The translations under genes and the position numbers were made by a program. The notes under the pieces are model-generated. The model worked only from the letters and a program-made list of their open reading frames with translations. It did no database searches and was not told the origin of the DNA. This document shows positions 17,120 to 25,788 of a stretch of DNA of 64,000 nt, in pieces; positions within the stretch are counted from its first letter, which is position 1; the number at the start of each line of letters is the position of its first letter. This stretch comes from Microtetraspora sp. NBRC 16547 (GTDB taxonomy: Bacteria > Actinomycetota > Actinomycetes > Streptosporangiales > Streptosporangiaceae), in contig NZ_BSSE01000007.1 in assembly GCF_030268965.1 (NCBI RefSeq), positions 62,001 to 126,000 on the forward strand, read 5' to 3'.

Positions 17120-17602
17120 ATGCTGACCTTGCGGGTTCTCACGATGAATGACTGGCCGTTGTGGAGAGACGTTCGCCTTGCTGCGCTGACCGAGGCGCCG
17201 CATGCGTTCAAGTCTCGGCTCGCCGACTGGCACAGGGGCGGAGAAGAGCGGTGGCATGCCCGCTGGGAGATGCCCGACGCTCACCATGTCGTCGCGTTGC
17301 TGGATGGTCGAGCCGTCGGAATGGCCGACGGCGTTCCTGGCGACGACGGCACAAGGGAGCTGAAGTCCGTGTGGGTCAGTCCCGAAGTGCGAGGCCGCGG
17401 GGTCGGAGAACGGCTGATAGCGGCGGTCGAGACCTGGGCGCTGCAGTCCGGGGCAACGGTGTTGAGACTCACGGTGATCCCGGGGAACGAACCCGCCATC
17501 GCCCTTTACCAGCGCAACGGGTTCGTCGCCTCCGGAGAACTCGGGGACCTGTTGGCCGACGGCGTGACCAGGGAGCACGTGATGAAAAAGGCGCTGCACT
17601 GA
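17120..17602 (+). CDS. GNAT family N-acetyltransferase
   Basis: About 160 aa, a single acetyltransferase domain. The acetyl-CoA pyrophosphate-binding motif A is clear (VWVSPEVRGRGVGERLI, residues about 85-101), followed by the motif B region NEPAIALYQRNGFVASGE that closes the fold. Start set at ATG 17120 (MLTLRVLTMNDW), the normal GNAT N-terminus; an upstream in-frame start at 17081 is possible. Substrate cannot be read from sequence. Divergent from the EEP gene. Confidence 0.85.
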   Translation: MLTLRVLTMNDWPLWRDVRLAALTEAPHAFKSRLADWHRGGEERWHARWEMPDAHHVVALLDGRAVGMADGVPGDDGTRELKSVWVSPEVRGRGVGERLIAAVETWALQSGATVLRLTVIPGNEPAIALYQRNGFVASGELGDLLADGVTREHVMKKALH

Positions 17603-17818
17603 CCTGACGACCAACGGGCTGGTAGATCACCGCACGCACCGCATGTCCTCAGTGACCTGCGGCAGGGAAGGCCGAGCTGCCGGCGGCCCAGCGGCAGTGA
17701 GGCCACCTCGGATCAGGGCGTAGCACGGCCGCATGCAACTGACCGCCGTCACGCACGTCGACGGTAGGGAGGATGGTTCCAGCCAGAGCGAGAAGGTCCT
17801 CCGTCGTCGGAAAGGAGG

Positions 17819-18022
17819 TCATCGCGCCAGGCGATCCAGCAGTTCCCGATCGCGTTGTGCGATTTTCCTGCCCATCGCCTCGTAGCGTTCACGTCGACGC
17901 CGGGCGATGTACTCCTCGATCGCGACGACCATCGCGGAATTCACGCTCTGCGCGTCCCCGCCGGCGATCTGTTTGATCTGCTCGTAAATCTCATCGGGGA
18001 GACACAGCCTGGTCTCAGCCAT
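17819..18022 (-). CDS. Ribbon-helix-helix DNA-binding protein (CopG-like), orphan antitoxin-like
   Basis: 67 aa from ATG 18022. The N-terminal strand TRLCLPDEIYEQIKQIAGG followed by SVNSAMVVAIEEYIARR fits the beta-alpha-alpha RHH fold; a charged helix RRRRERYEAMGRKIAQRDRE forms the tail. RHH proteins dimerise and bind palindromic operators, often as antitoxins that autoregulate. No toxin follows within the 216 bp before the next gene, so it is an orphan. A 9-bp inverted repeat lies directly before the start codon and is the likely self-operator. Confidence 0.7.
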   Translation of the reverse strand: MAETRLCLPDEIYEQIKQIAGGDAQSVNSAMVVAIEEYIARRRRERYEAMGRKIAQRDRELLDRLAR

Positions 18023-18029
18023 ACCCCAT

Positions 18030-18052
18030 GTGGTACCACTTTTTGGTACCAC
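18030..18052. promoter_or_regulatory. Inverted repeat, probable RHH operator
   Basis: GTGGTACCA-CTTTT-TGGTACCAC, perfect 9-bp arms with a 5-nt spacer, ending 7 nt upstream of the RHH start codon on the minus strand. Position and symmetry suit autorepression by the encoded RHH dimer (inference). Confidence 0.6.
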
Positions 18053-18228
18053 CTTCCGGTCGTGATGGCCGCTAGGGCGCGTATCGAGTCGTGATCAATG
18101 TGCGGGATTCGTCCTCACGGCGGGGCTTGGGCTGTTAGATCGTCTTGCGTGACGCGTGTGCGACGATGGCGCCAGGCACCACCTTCGACCATCGCACTGG
18201 CGTGGAGACGTTCCAAGAAGGAGGGGCA

Positions 18229-18591
18229 GTGGCGCGAGTACTGGTAATCGGTCTTGATCCCGCCAAGATCCAGGGCTGGGACCCGGAGCCGGTTCAGGCG
18301 GCGATAGCACGCGGCCAGGCCCGTTTCGACGATCAGGGCATCGAGGCCGACTATTGCCTGGTGGCACTCGACGAGGACCCCGAAGGAGCGATCGTTGAGG
18401 CGCTGACCCGCAAGGACTACGCCTGTGTGGTGATCGGGGGCGGCATCCGCACGCACGAGCCGTTGCTCGAATTCTTCGAGAAGGTGGTCAACCTGGTCCG
18501 GCAGCACGCGCCCGACGCCGCCATCGCCTTCAACAGCAGCCCCGAGGATTGCGCCGACGCCGCTGTGCGGTGGCTGCGCCAGGGCGTGTAG
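18229..18591 (+). CDS. Conserved hypothetical protein, flavodoxin/Rossmann-like
   Basis: 120 aa from GTG 18229, chosen because AAGGAGG lies 4 nt upstream. It begins VARVLVIGLDPAKIQGWDPE and contains CVVIGGGIRTHEPLLEFFEK and HAPDAAIAFNSSPEDCADAA. Alternating hydrophobic strands with GLDP and GGGIR loops suggest a small alpha/beta fold. I recall close homologues across actinobacteria without assigned function, so none is proposed. Confidence 0.75.
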   Translation: MARVLVIGLDPAKIQGWDPEPVQAAIARGQARFDDQGIEADYCLVALDEDPEGAIVEALTRKDYACVVIGGGIRTHEPLLEFFEKVVNLVRQHAPDAAIAFNSSPEDCADAAVRWLRQGV

Positions 18592-18634
18592 CGGGTCGTG
18601 ATCAAGAGACGGCCTGGGTGAGTGCCCCTTCTCG

Positions 18635-18913
18635 TCACGACAGGTCCAGGTCGGCCGTGCCCCCGATCATCGCCTGACGGGAGGTCATCTCCTTGAGCGC
18701 GGCCTGATAAAGGCAATGACTCAGCCTGGCCAGGGCGCGGGCGGCGGCCAGTTCGTCGCCGATCTCCGGAACCAGGTGGTCGTCCGGACTGCGGCGGGCG
18801 TGCCCGGTGCCGGAGACGCTGACGCCTTCCGCGACGGCCAGTTCGGCACGGGCATGCGTGTCGTCGCCGTGCTCGGTGATATCGATGGTGACGTTCCAGC
18901 GTTTGTCGGTCAT
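18635..18913 (-). CDS. DUF1876 domain protein
   Basis: 92 aa matching the DUF1876 pattern: MTDKRWNVTIDITEHGDDTHARA, then the GTGHARRSPDDHLVPEIGDELAAARAL core typical of this dsRBD-like actinobacterial family, and a C-terminal helix ALARLSHCLYQAALKEM. The family is short, cytoplasmic and functionally uncharacterised, and is often found near universal-stress genes, as here (a USP gene lies 4 kb away). GGGAG about 8 nt before the ATG supports the start. Confidence 0.85.
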   Translation of the reverse strand: MTDKRWNVTIDITEHGDDTHARAELAVAEGVSVSGTGHARRSPDDHLVPEIGDELAAARALARLSHCLYQAALKEMTSRQAMIGGTADLDLS

Positions 18914-19302
18914 GCGCGTACTCCCTGGATGGCGGCGAGCCGTCCCGCCGGACGGTGTGCCTCCGCACGACGACGTCACGGCTTCCACGTTCTCCATCCC
19001 ATGCCCGGACGGCCCTGCTTCCCCAGAGGCGAAGGTCCCTTCGACGCGGTCCACTCCCGCACTCCGGTTCCCTCCGCCTCCGGCGGAGGGACTTTCGTCC
19101 CGCCGATCCGGGCCTCTGGTCGGCGGACGGGGCGCTTGTCCCGGCGGAGGATCGATGGAGAAGGTCGGCAGAGAGACGGCATGGAGAGAAGACATCTGGT
19201 CCGCGGCCGAGGAGCCGACCGTGACCGCCGAAACGCCGGTCGGCCGCCGCCCCGCGCGGCCCCGGTCGGTCGAATCACGGGCATGACGGAATCAGGCCTG
19301 CC
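18914..19302. other. Divergent intergenic region, DUF1876 / rtcB
   Basis: 389 bp with no supported gene. It contains one strong hairpin at 19070-19090 (CCCTCCGCC / GGCGGAGGG, 3-nt loop). In a divergent region this could be an attenuator-like structure in the rtcB leader rather than a terminator. Confidence 0.4.
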
Positions 19303-20700
19303 GTGAAACTCATTCAGGAGACACCCTTCCGATTCCGGATCGAGCGGCACGCGTCGATGCGGGTGCCGGGGATCGTTTTCGCCTCGCAGGACCTCCTTCC
19401 TGAGGAGGAGGCCTTGCGGCAGGTCGTCAACGTGGCGACCCTGCCGGGCATCGTCGGGGCGTCGTACGCGATGCCCGACCTGCACTGGGGATACGGCTTC
19501 CCGATCGGTGGCGTGGCCGCCACGGATGTGGCGGCAGGGGGAGTCGTCTCTCCCGGCGGGGTCGGATTCGACATCTCCTGCGGGGTGCGCCTTCTCGCCG
19601 CCGATCTCCAGCGTGATCAGCTCGCGCCCCGGCTGAATCGGCTGATGGACGAGCTCGACCTCGCCACACCGCGCGGGCTCGGCAGGGGCGGTGTATGGCG
19701 GCTGGCGGGGCTCGCCCAGCTCGATCAGGTGCTGCGCGAGGGGGCACGCTACGCCGTGGGACAGGGGCATGGGGTGCCTCGCGATCTGGCTCGCTGCGAA
19801 GATCAGGGGGCGGTTGCCGACGCCGACCCGGCGCAGGTCAGCACACGTGCCGTCGAACGGGGTACGGTCCAGGTCGGCAGCCTCGGCTCGGGAAACCATT
19901 TCCTCGAGGTCCAAGCGGTCGCCGAAATCTACGACTCCGAGGCGGCCGCCGCGTTCGGCCTCCGGCTCGGGCAGGTATGCGTCATGATCCACTGCGGATC
20001 CCGCGGCCTCGGGCATCAGATATGCAGCGATCACGTTCGCAGCATGGACAAGGCCATGGCGCGGTACGGCATCCACGTTCCCGACCGGCAACTGGCCTGC
20101 GCCCCCGTCGATTCACCGGAAGGCCGGGCATATCTGGGTGCGATGGCCGCTGCGGCGAACTACGGCCGGGCCAACCGCCAGCTGCTGTCCCAGGCCGCCC
20201 GGCGCGTTTTCGAGCACGTCACCCACGCTCCTCTGGACCTCGTGTACGACGTGTCACACAACATGGCCAAGCTGGAAGAGCACGACGGCAGACGGCTGTG
20301 CGTGCACCGCAAGGGCGCCACCTTGGCGCTCCCGCCCCACCATCCCGACCTCCCGGCCGACCTGGCGCCCTACGGCCAGCCCGTGTTCATCCCCGGCACC
20401 ATGGGCACCGCCTCCTACGTGCTCACGGGTGTGACCGAGGGCCATGCTTTCCACTCCACCTGCCATGGCGCCGGCCGGGTCCAGAGCCGCCACAAGGCCG
20501 CCCGCTCCGTCAGGGGCCGGGAGTTGCGCGACCGGCTGGAGGCGCAGGGCATCGCCGTACGCGCGTCGTCGTGGCGCGGCCTGACCGAGGAGACCCCCAC
20601 CGCGTACAAGGACGTCGACGCCGTCGTCGCGGCCGGTGTCGGCGCGGGTCTGTGCGGCAACGTCGCCAAGCTGGTGCCGCTCGGCGTGGTGAAGGGCTGA
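19303..20700 (+). CDS. rtcB: RNA-splicing ligase RtcB
   Basis: 465 aa, full length for RtcB, which joins 2',3'-cyclic phosphate (or 3'-phosphate) and 5'-OH RNA ends using GTP and Mn2+. Metal-binding landmarks are present: GFDISCG (D90, C93), [26 protein letters not shown], and HSTCHGAGR near residue 388 with the His that is guanylylated in the family; the C-terminus ends [23 protein letters not shown] start with a weak ribosome binding site. No archease or RtcA neighbour is present, so a role in repair of damaged RNA rather than tRNA splicing is more likely (inference). Confidence 0.95.
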   Translation: MKLIQETPFRFRIERHASMRVPGIVFASQDLLPEEEALRQVVNVATLPGIVGASYAMPDLHWGYGFPIGGVAATDVAAGGVVSPGGVGFDISCGVRLLAADLQRDQLAPRLNRLMDELDLATPRGLGRGGVWRLAGLAQLDQVLREGARYAVGQGHGVPRDLARCEDQGAVADADPAQVSTRAVERGTVQVGSLGSGNHFLEVQAVAEIYDSEAAAAFGLRLGQVCVMIHCGSRGLGHQICSDHVRSMDKAMARYGIHVPDRQLACAPVDSPEGRAYLGAMAAAANYGRANRQLLSQAARRVFEHVTHAPLDLVYDVSHNMAKLEEHDGRRLCVHRKGATLALPPHHPDLPADLAPYGQPVFIPGTMGTASYVLTGVTEGHAFHSTCHGAGRVQSRHKAARSVRGRELRDRLEAQGIAVRASSWRGLTEETPTAYKDVDAVVAAGVGAGLCGNVAKLVPLGVVKG

Positions 20701-20867
20701 TCGGGTGGAACGACCACGGCACCCCGACCCCGGTGATGGACCGACCACGGCCCGAGGCCACACCGCCCTGCTGAGCGCCCCCATGCCCGCAATCCGCTCC
20801 CTACGCGCCGGCGGCATGCCCCGCGCGTTAGGTTCACGTGTCTACGCGAATCGATCAATGGGGAGAT

Positions 20868-21866
20868 ATGGACCGCAGCAGAAGACGTACCAAAGCCCTG
20901 TGGACCGCCGTCGCGCTTGGGGCGGTGGCGCTGCTCGTGGCGGCCTGGGCGACGGTGAACCGGGCGTGGCCGTGGAGCGGCGCGCTGCCGGTCCGGTCGT
21001 GCTGGAACTCCATCGACCGATCATTGCTGTCGGACGCGGCACCACCCGGCGACACGTCCTGGGAGGTCACCGAGGGGGAGGACCGATGGGGTGACGCGGA
21101 GTGCACCGTCAAGACCGGCGACTGGCGGCTCAGCACCACCGTGATGAAGACGCCACTCAAGGCCCATCTGTGGTGGAGGCTCGGCATCGTCCCGCTGGGC
21201 CACGGCCTGCCAGGGATGATCAAGCCCAGCGGCGAGCGCGTCGACGGCTGGCTCTATCTGCCCCCGTGCGGGAACGAACTCGTGAACGTCAACGTCCCCG
21301 GCGCGGCGTCGGAGCGGCGCGGCGCCGCTGACTTCGCCGCGAAGACCCTGCTCGCCGTCGGCAACGCGAGGATCGCCAAGTGTGGCGGCACGCCGTTCCC
21401 CGATCCTGGGACCTTCGACTGGTCCGGGATGGAGTCCGTACGCCTCGCCCCGGGCGAATCACCCTGCGGTGTGGAGCTACCCACGACCGTACGGAAGAAG
21501 AACAGTGAGCTGGCACAGCTCGGCGCCCTCGGCGAGGGCCCTGTCGCCAGGTGCGCCGCCCTCGGCAATGGCGACGACGCGCACGACCTGGGTCTGTTCT
21601 CGGCTGTCGTCCTGCACGACGAGGCGATTCTGAACGCCCTCTCACCGGACGGCGTTCGAGCCACGGTGCGGGTATCGCCTGGCAGGCCCGTGGAGCTGAC
21701 CCGCGAGGACCTCCGCTACGACCGCGACGCCGCGACGCGCCTGGTGTGCGGAGACGGTGGCACCGCCAGATTCGTGCATGTATTCGCCTCAGGTTCCGAC
21801 GCCGAGTACGCGGCGATCAAACGCGCCGTTCTGAACAAGGTCGCGGGCGACATGGGGTGCCACTGA
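20868..21866 (+). CDS. Hypothetical membrane-anchored exported protein
   Basis: 332 aa. A short basic N-terminus (MDRSRRRTKALW) and one hydrophobic helix (TAVALGAVALLVAAWATV) are followed by a soluble extracytoplasmic domain with several cysteines (SCW, ECTV, PPCGNE, AKCGG, SPCGVE, ARCAA, VCGDG, MGCH) that may pair. No known domain recognised. GGGGAG lies immediately before ATG 20868; an in-frame GTG at 20838 is an alternative start. Confidence 0.65.
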   Translation: MDRSRRRTKALWTAVALGAVALLVAAWATVNRAWPWSGALPVRSCWNSIDRSLLSDAAPPGDTSWEVTEGEDRWGDAECTVKTGDWRLSTTVMKTPLKAHLWWRLGIVPLGHGLPGMIKPSGERVDGWLYLPPCGNELVNVNVPGAASERRGAADFAAKTLLAVGNARIAKCGGTPFPDPGTFDWSGMESVRLAPGESPCGVELPTTVRKKNSELAQLGALGEGPVARCAALGNGDDAHDLGLFSAVVLHDEAILNALSPDGVRATVRVSPGRPVELTREDLRYDRDAATRLVCGDGGTARFVHVFASGSDAEYAAIKRAVLNKVAGDMGCH

Positions 21867-22004
21867 CGACAGCGGTGACAGCCCGCGGCGGGCGAGGGCC
21901 TGGCTCGTGTCCGGCGACCGGCCGCCGATCGTGCCGTGACCGGCGGGGGTGGGGCGCGGACGCGAACGTCAACGGTCAATGATCTCGGGCACAGCGCCGG
22001 CCGG

Positions 22005-22439
22005 TCAGTTCCGGTGGCAGACGGCCTCCTGGCCTGTGGTCAGGACCTGGAACGTCACCTCAGGCGGCCTGTACAGGGTGTTGAGCACCGGACAGTGGCC
22101 GACGGCCGCCATGAAGGAGTCCCGCAGCCCCTCCGGGAGGCCGGGAGCCGCGATCTCCATCACGACCGTGCTGAGGTGCGCGGGTTGCAGGCCGAAGTCG
22201 TAACGCACGGTGACCGTGACACCGGCGGGCAGCTGGCATCGGTGCAGGTAGCGCTCGGCGCAGTGCGCGACGCACGCGGCGAGGCTGCCGACGAACAGTT
22301 CGGTCGGTGTGGGACCGGTGTCGCTTCCGCCGAAGTCTTTCGGCTCGTCGACCCGCACGGAGTGCCCGCGCATATGGATGTCGAAGCGGCCACCGCCATG
22401 CCACTCGACACACAGGGTTTCGCTCCGGCTCTCGGCCAT
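22005..22439 (-). CDS. OsmC/Ohr-family peroxiredoxin
   Basis: 144 aa. OsmC proteins reduce organic hydroperoxides with a catalytic Cys pair. Both are in place: the first in the long helix PTELFVGSLAACVAHCAERY and the second in AVGHCPVLNTL. The N-terminal sheet (HMRGHSVRVDEPKDFGGSDTGPTP) is also typical. ATG 22439 chosen because GTGGAG lies about 7 nt upstream; a GTG at 22451 is in frame. It is divergent from a tandem USP gene, a usual stress pairing. Confidence 0.88.
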   Translation of the reverse strand: MAESRSETLCVEWHGGGRFDIHMRGHSVRVDEPKDFGGSDTGPTPTELFVGSLAACVAHCAERYLHRCQLPAGVTVTVRYDFGLQPAHLSTVVMEIAAPGLPEGLRDSFMAAVGHCPVLNTLYRPPEVTFQVLTTGQEAVCHRN

Positions 22440-22938
22440 GGCTGGCTCCACGCTGTTGACTCGTTTGCTCCTGGCCTGTCGGCTCGTGACCCGGCGTACC
22501 CGGCCCGTGCTTCCGGCCCGCCGCTGTCGATCGCGAAATCGTCGGCTCGCTGCCGTTCCTCAACGTCCGCTTATTGTCCGGGTGCCCGCAACTCGCGGTG
22601 AAAAACACCATAAAGCAGGCTATTTCCCCTGGTAGCCGGCGTGGCGTCGATCGAGGTCACCCGTACCTCGGTGAGGCGGCCGTCCTCGGCTGGCCGGGAG
22701 CACTGCCGGCCGGAGTGCTCCCAGACGTTCTCCCGGGGCGTGTCCAGGGGAACACGAGAACACGAGAACACGAGAACACGGTTCGCGGATCGTCGAGGAC
22801 AAATGTCGCCGAACTGGGGGCATGCCCTTCTCGATACGGGGCACGCGGTTCCCGACCGGAGGTATGTGGTTCGGAGCCGGGGCACATGCTCTACGAGCCG
22901 GGGTTTCGGGATGCGGCGCCGGAGGAGAGGTGGGTTCG
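22440..22938. other. Divergent intergenic region, osmC-like / USP
   Basis: 499 bp with no supported gene. The left 150 bp is comparatively AT-rich around 22590-22625 and probably contains a promoter. A short tandem repeat sits at 22751-22780, and GGAGGAGAGG at 22921-22930 is the ribosome binding site of the USP gene. Confidence 0.5.
22751..22780. repeat. Tandem repeat AACACGAG x 3.75
   Basis: Three perfect copies of the 8-bp unit AACACGAG and a partial fourth (AACACG), non-coding, about 160-190 nt upstream of the USP start codon. Confidence 0.85.
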
Positions 22939-23799
22939 ATGAGGGATCCGATCGTGGTCGGCGTCGACGGATCGCAGGTCTCGCTCGAGGCGGCCGAGTG
23001 GGCCGGACGGGAGGCCGCGCTGCGCGGCGCGCCGGTACGGATCGTCCACGTGACCCCGCAGTGGGCCTACCACGTTCCGCTGGCCCCGCAGCCGAGCCGC
23101 TGGAGCCCGGAGCGGGCCGAAGCCGTGGAGGAGCTGCTCCAGCGGGCGGCCAACCAGGTCCGGGCCGGTCACCCGGACGTACGGGTCACCACCGAGATCC
23201 TCGATGGCGGAGCGGGGGAGACACTCGTCGCCAACGCGGAGGGAGCGCAACTGCTGGTCGTCGGAAACCGGGGCCGTGGCGGCTTCGCCGAGCTGCTGCT
23301 CGGCTCCGTGAGCCGGTACGTCGCCTCCCGGGCGCCGTGCCCCGTGGTCATCGTCCGGGAGCCGCACGAGCAGCGGCGTGGGGAGATCGTCGCGGGCATC
23401 ACGGGCCTGGCGGACCAGGACGCCGTCCTGGAGTTCGCGTTCCGCGAGGCGGAGCTGCGCGGAGCGGTCCTGCGCGTCCTCCACGCGTGGACCCATCCCA
23501 CCAGCACCGGTCCAGGTGACATGCTCCCTATCGTGTACGACGTCGAGGCCGTCGGGCAGGAGGAGGAGACCCTGCTCGCCGAGGCCGTCGCCGGGTGGCG
23601 CGAGAGCCGGCCCGACGTCCGTCTGGTGCAGCAGGTCGTGCGCGAGCATCCGGCGAAGGCCCTGATCGAGGCGTCGGCGAAACACGATCTCACGATCGTC
23701 GGAGCGCACGGAGGAGGCCGCTCACTGCTCGGCCTCGGTTTCGTCGCCCACGCCGTCGTGCATCACGCGCGCGGCCCCGTCGCCGTCGTCCGCCTCTGA
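22939..23799 (+). CDS. Tandem universal stress protein (two Usp domains)
   Basis: 286 aa, two Usp domains. Domain 1 (about 1-145) starts DPIVVGVDGSQVSLEAAEWA and ends with the ATP-binding signature GNRGRGGFAELLLGSVS. Domain 2 (about 150-285) ends GAHGGGRSLLGLGFVAHAV, where the final Gly-Ser/Thr of G-2X-G-9X-G(S/T) is lost, so only the first domain is likely to bind ATP. Actinobacterial tandem USPs respond to hypoxia or dormancy signals. ATG 22939 is fixed by the GGAGGAGAGG eight nucleotides upstream; longer in-frame starts lack support. Confidence 0.92.
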   Translation: MRDPIVVGVDGSQVSLEAAEWAGREAALRGAPVRIVHVTPQWAYHVPLAPQPSRWSPERAEAVEELLQRAANQVRAGHPDVRVTTEILDGGAGETLVANAEGAQLLVVGNRGRGGFAELLLGSVSRYVASRAPCPVVIVREPHEQRRGEIVAGITGLADQDAVLEFAFREAELRGAVLRVLHAWTHPTSTGPGDMLPIVYDVEAVGQEEETLLAEAVAGWRESRPDVRLVQQVVREHPAKALIEASAKHDLTIVGAHGGGRSLLGLGFVAHAVVHHARGPVAVVRL

Positions 23800-23832
23800 T
23801 CCGCGGCCGGGTGGTGGAGCGGGGCGCGGGGA

Positions 23833-24993
23833 TTACCGCGCGATGCTCGTCAGATAGTCGGCGAAGCGCTCGTCGATCTCCTCGCCGGTCAGGCCGAAGT
23901 CCGCCGGCTCGTACCGATGCGCCGGCCGGCCCGCGCCCGAGCGGCTGTCATCGTGCAGGCGGGTCATGGCCGTACGCGCGGCGCCGTCGAGAGTCAGTCC
24001 GAAATGGGCGTAGACGGCGTCGATCGTGCCGAGGGGGTCCCGTACGAAATCGTCGTAGTCGACGTCGAAGAACCGCGCCGGATCGTGCTTCGCGCGCTCG
24101 GCGCGGAACCGGTCGAGGCCGCGGCTCCACAGCTCCAGCTGGTCCCGCCCGATCACGGCGCCGGTGAACACCTCCGACCAGCCCGCGGTCGCGTGGGCGG
24201 CGAGGCTGCACATCGACGCCATCGCCGTACGCGGGGAGCGGTGGGTCTGGATGATCAGCGCGTCGGGATAGACCTCCAGCAGTGCGTCGAGGGCGAACAG
24301 GTGGCTGGGGTTCTTCAGCACCCAGCGCCGGTCGGCGTCGTGGAGCCCGATGAGCTGCAGGTTGCGCCGGTGCCGACGGTAGGCCGGTCTCCAGTCCTGC
24401 GTGTCCAGCCATGCGGAGTACGCCGGCAGGTGGGCGAGGCACTCGAAGGAGATCGACCGCATCGACTGGCGCAGCAGTTGCCAGCACTCCTCGACCATGT
24501 CGGCCGACATGTAGTGCACGCCCATGAACTCCGGGTTCCGCACGTTGTGCCGCTCGTAGCCCGCCTGGACGGACTGGAACACCGGGTTCCGCGCCCATGT
24601 CTTCCGCGGCGGGCGAGGCTGGGGCACCTCGGTCAGCCAGACCTCCAGACCCTGGTGCGCGGGGTCGGCGGTGAGCAGCCGGTGCAGCGCCGTGGTGCCG
24701 GTGCGTGGCAGGCCGGTGACGAAGATGGGCCGCTCGACGCGTACGTCCGCGTGCTCGGGGTGCTGTTTCCACGCCGCCTCGGACAGCAGCCGGGCGGTCA
24801 GCGAGCCCCGCAGCAACGCGCGCGTCGCCTTGTTGCCCAGCGGCGTGAGCTCCGCGTCGCGGGCGTAGGACTCCAGCAGCACGTAGAGGCCGTCGCGGTA
24901 GTCGTGCTCGCCGAAATCGGTCAGGCGGGTGATCTTGACGGCCGTGGCGTGGAGATCCTCGGCCGTGCCCACGCTGTCACGTCCTGTGGTCAT
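23833..24993 (-). CDS. PAPS-dependent sulfotransferase family protein
   Basis: 386 aa. Belongs to the Stf-type sulfotransferases that move sulfate from PAPS to small molecules or lipids. The 5'-phosphosulfate loop is PIFVTGLPRTGTTALHRLL (about 90-108) and the 3'-phosphate region is IIQTHRSPRTAMASMCSL (about 248-265); a WVLKNPSHLFALD segment lies between them. Last gene of a minus-strand set with an SDR and a DUF1214-like gene (18-nt gap from the SDR). KstR-like sites upstream point to a sterol or lipid substrate (inference). Confidence 0.88.
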   Translation of the reverse strand: MTTGRDSVGTAEDLHATAVKITRLTDFGEHDYRDGLYVLLESYARDAELTPLGNKATRALLRGSLTARLLSEAAWKQHPEHADVRVERPIFVTGLPRTGTTALHRLLTADPAHQGLEVWLTEVPQPRPPRKTWARNPVFQSVQAGYERHNVRNPEFMGVHYMSADMVEECWQLLRQSMRSISFECLAHLPAYSAWLDTQDWRPAYRRHRRNLQLIGLHDADRRWVLKNPSHLFALDALLEVYPDALIIQTHRSPRTAMASMCSLAAHATAGWSEVFTGAVIGRDQLELWSRGLDRFRAERAKHDPARFFDVDYDDFVRDPLGTIDAVYAHFGLTLDGAARTAMTRLHDDSRSGAGRPAHRYEPADFGLTGEEIDERFADYLTSIAR

Positions 24994-25011
24994 CCCGCAG
25001 CTCCTCCCGGG

Positions 25012-25788
25012 TCAGTGGTGCCACTCGCCGCAGTTGACGTCGAGGCACTGCCCGGTGATCGCCCGGGCGAGCGGGGACAGCAGGAACACCGCGGCGTCGG
25101 CGACCTCGTCCGGCTCGGGCAGCCTGCCCAGATCCAAGGTGGCGGCGGTCTCGTCGTACACCTGCCGGGCCGGGACGCCGCGCTGCTTGCCGAGGAAGTC
25201 GAAGTACCACTTCAGGTTGTCCGCCCAGATGTATCCGGGCGCGACGGAGTTGACCCGGACGCCCCGCGGCCCGAGCTCGGTGGCCAGGCTCTGCGCGAGG
25301 GAGAGCAGCGCCGTCTTGGCCATCTTGTACACGCCGAAGGTGCGCCGCGAGTGCCGCAGCACCGCCGAATTGATCATCACGACGGAGCCGCCGTTCTCGG
25401 CGAGTGCCGGCGTGAGGAGCCGGGTCAGCCGCAGCGCGGCGAGCACGTTGGTCTCGAAGGCGGCGCGTACGGCGTCGAGGTCCACGGCGGTCAGATCGGT
25501 CATCGGCGGCATCGCGAAGGCGTTGTTGACCAGGCCGTCGACCCGACCGAACGACTCCAGCGCCGTCTCGACCAGCCGCTGGGAGGACGCCTCTTCGGTG
25601 ATGTCGGTCGGCACCGGCACCGCGCGACGGCCGAGCTCCGCGACCTCTTTCGCGACCTCGGCCAGCCGCGGCTCGCTCCGCGCCGCGAGCACCACGTCGG
25701 CGCCGGCCTTGGCGCACTGCAGCGCCAGGCCGCGGCCGAGGCCCGGCCCGACGCCGGAGATGACGATGACCCGGTTCTGTAGTGACAT
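25012..25788 (-). CDS. Short-chain dehydrogenase/reductase
   Basis: 258 aa NAD(P)-dependent oxidoreductase. Cofactor loop SGVGPGLGRG (GxxxGxG, residues 11-20), NNAFA in place of NNAG, catalytic Ser in INSAVLRHS and YKMAK (Tyr-x-x-x-Lys), then SVAPGYIW. Start ATG 25788 overlaps the stop of the upstream DUF1214-like gene by one base (TGATG), so the two are coupled. Probably oxidises or reduces an alcohol or ketone on the substrate handled by the neighbouring sulfotransferase (inference). Confidence 0.92.
   Translation of the reverse strand: MSLQNRVIVISGVGPGLGRGLALQCAKAGADVVLAARSEPRLAEVAKEVAELGRRAVPVPTDITEEASSQRLVETALESFGRVDGLVNNAFAMPPMTDLTAVDLDAVRAAFETNVLAALRLTRLLTPALAENGGSVVMINSAVLRHSRRTFGVYKMAKTALLSLAQSLATELGPRGVRVNSVAPGYIWADNLKWYFDFLGKQRGVPARQVYDETAATLDLGRLPEPDEVADAAVFLLSPLARAITGQCLDVNCGEWHH

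Noticed and set aside
22751-22780. AACACGAG array as a CRISPR
   Set aside because: Units are contiguous 8-mers without spacers and no cas genes are present.
23833-24993. Sulfotransferase as part of the NRPS cluster
   Set aside because: It lies 13 kb away beyond several unrelated genes and shares its operon with SDR/DUF1214 genes under KstR-like sites.
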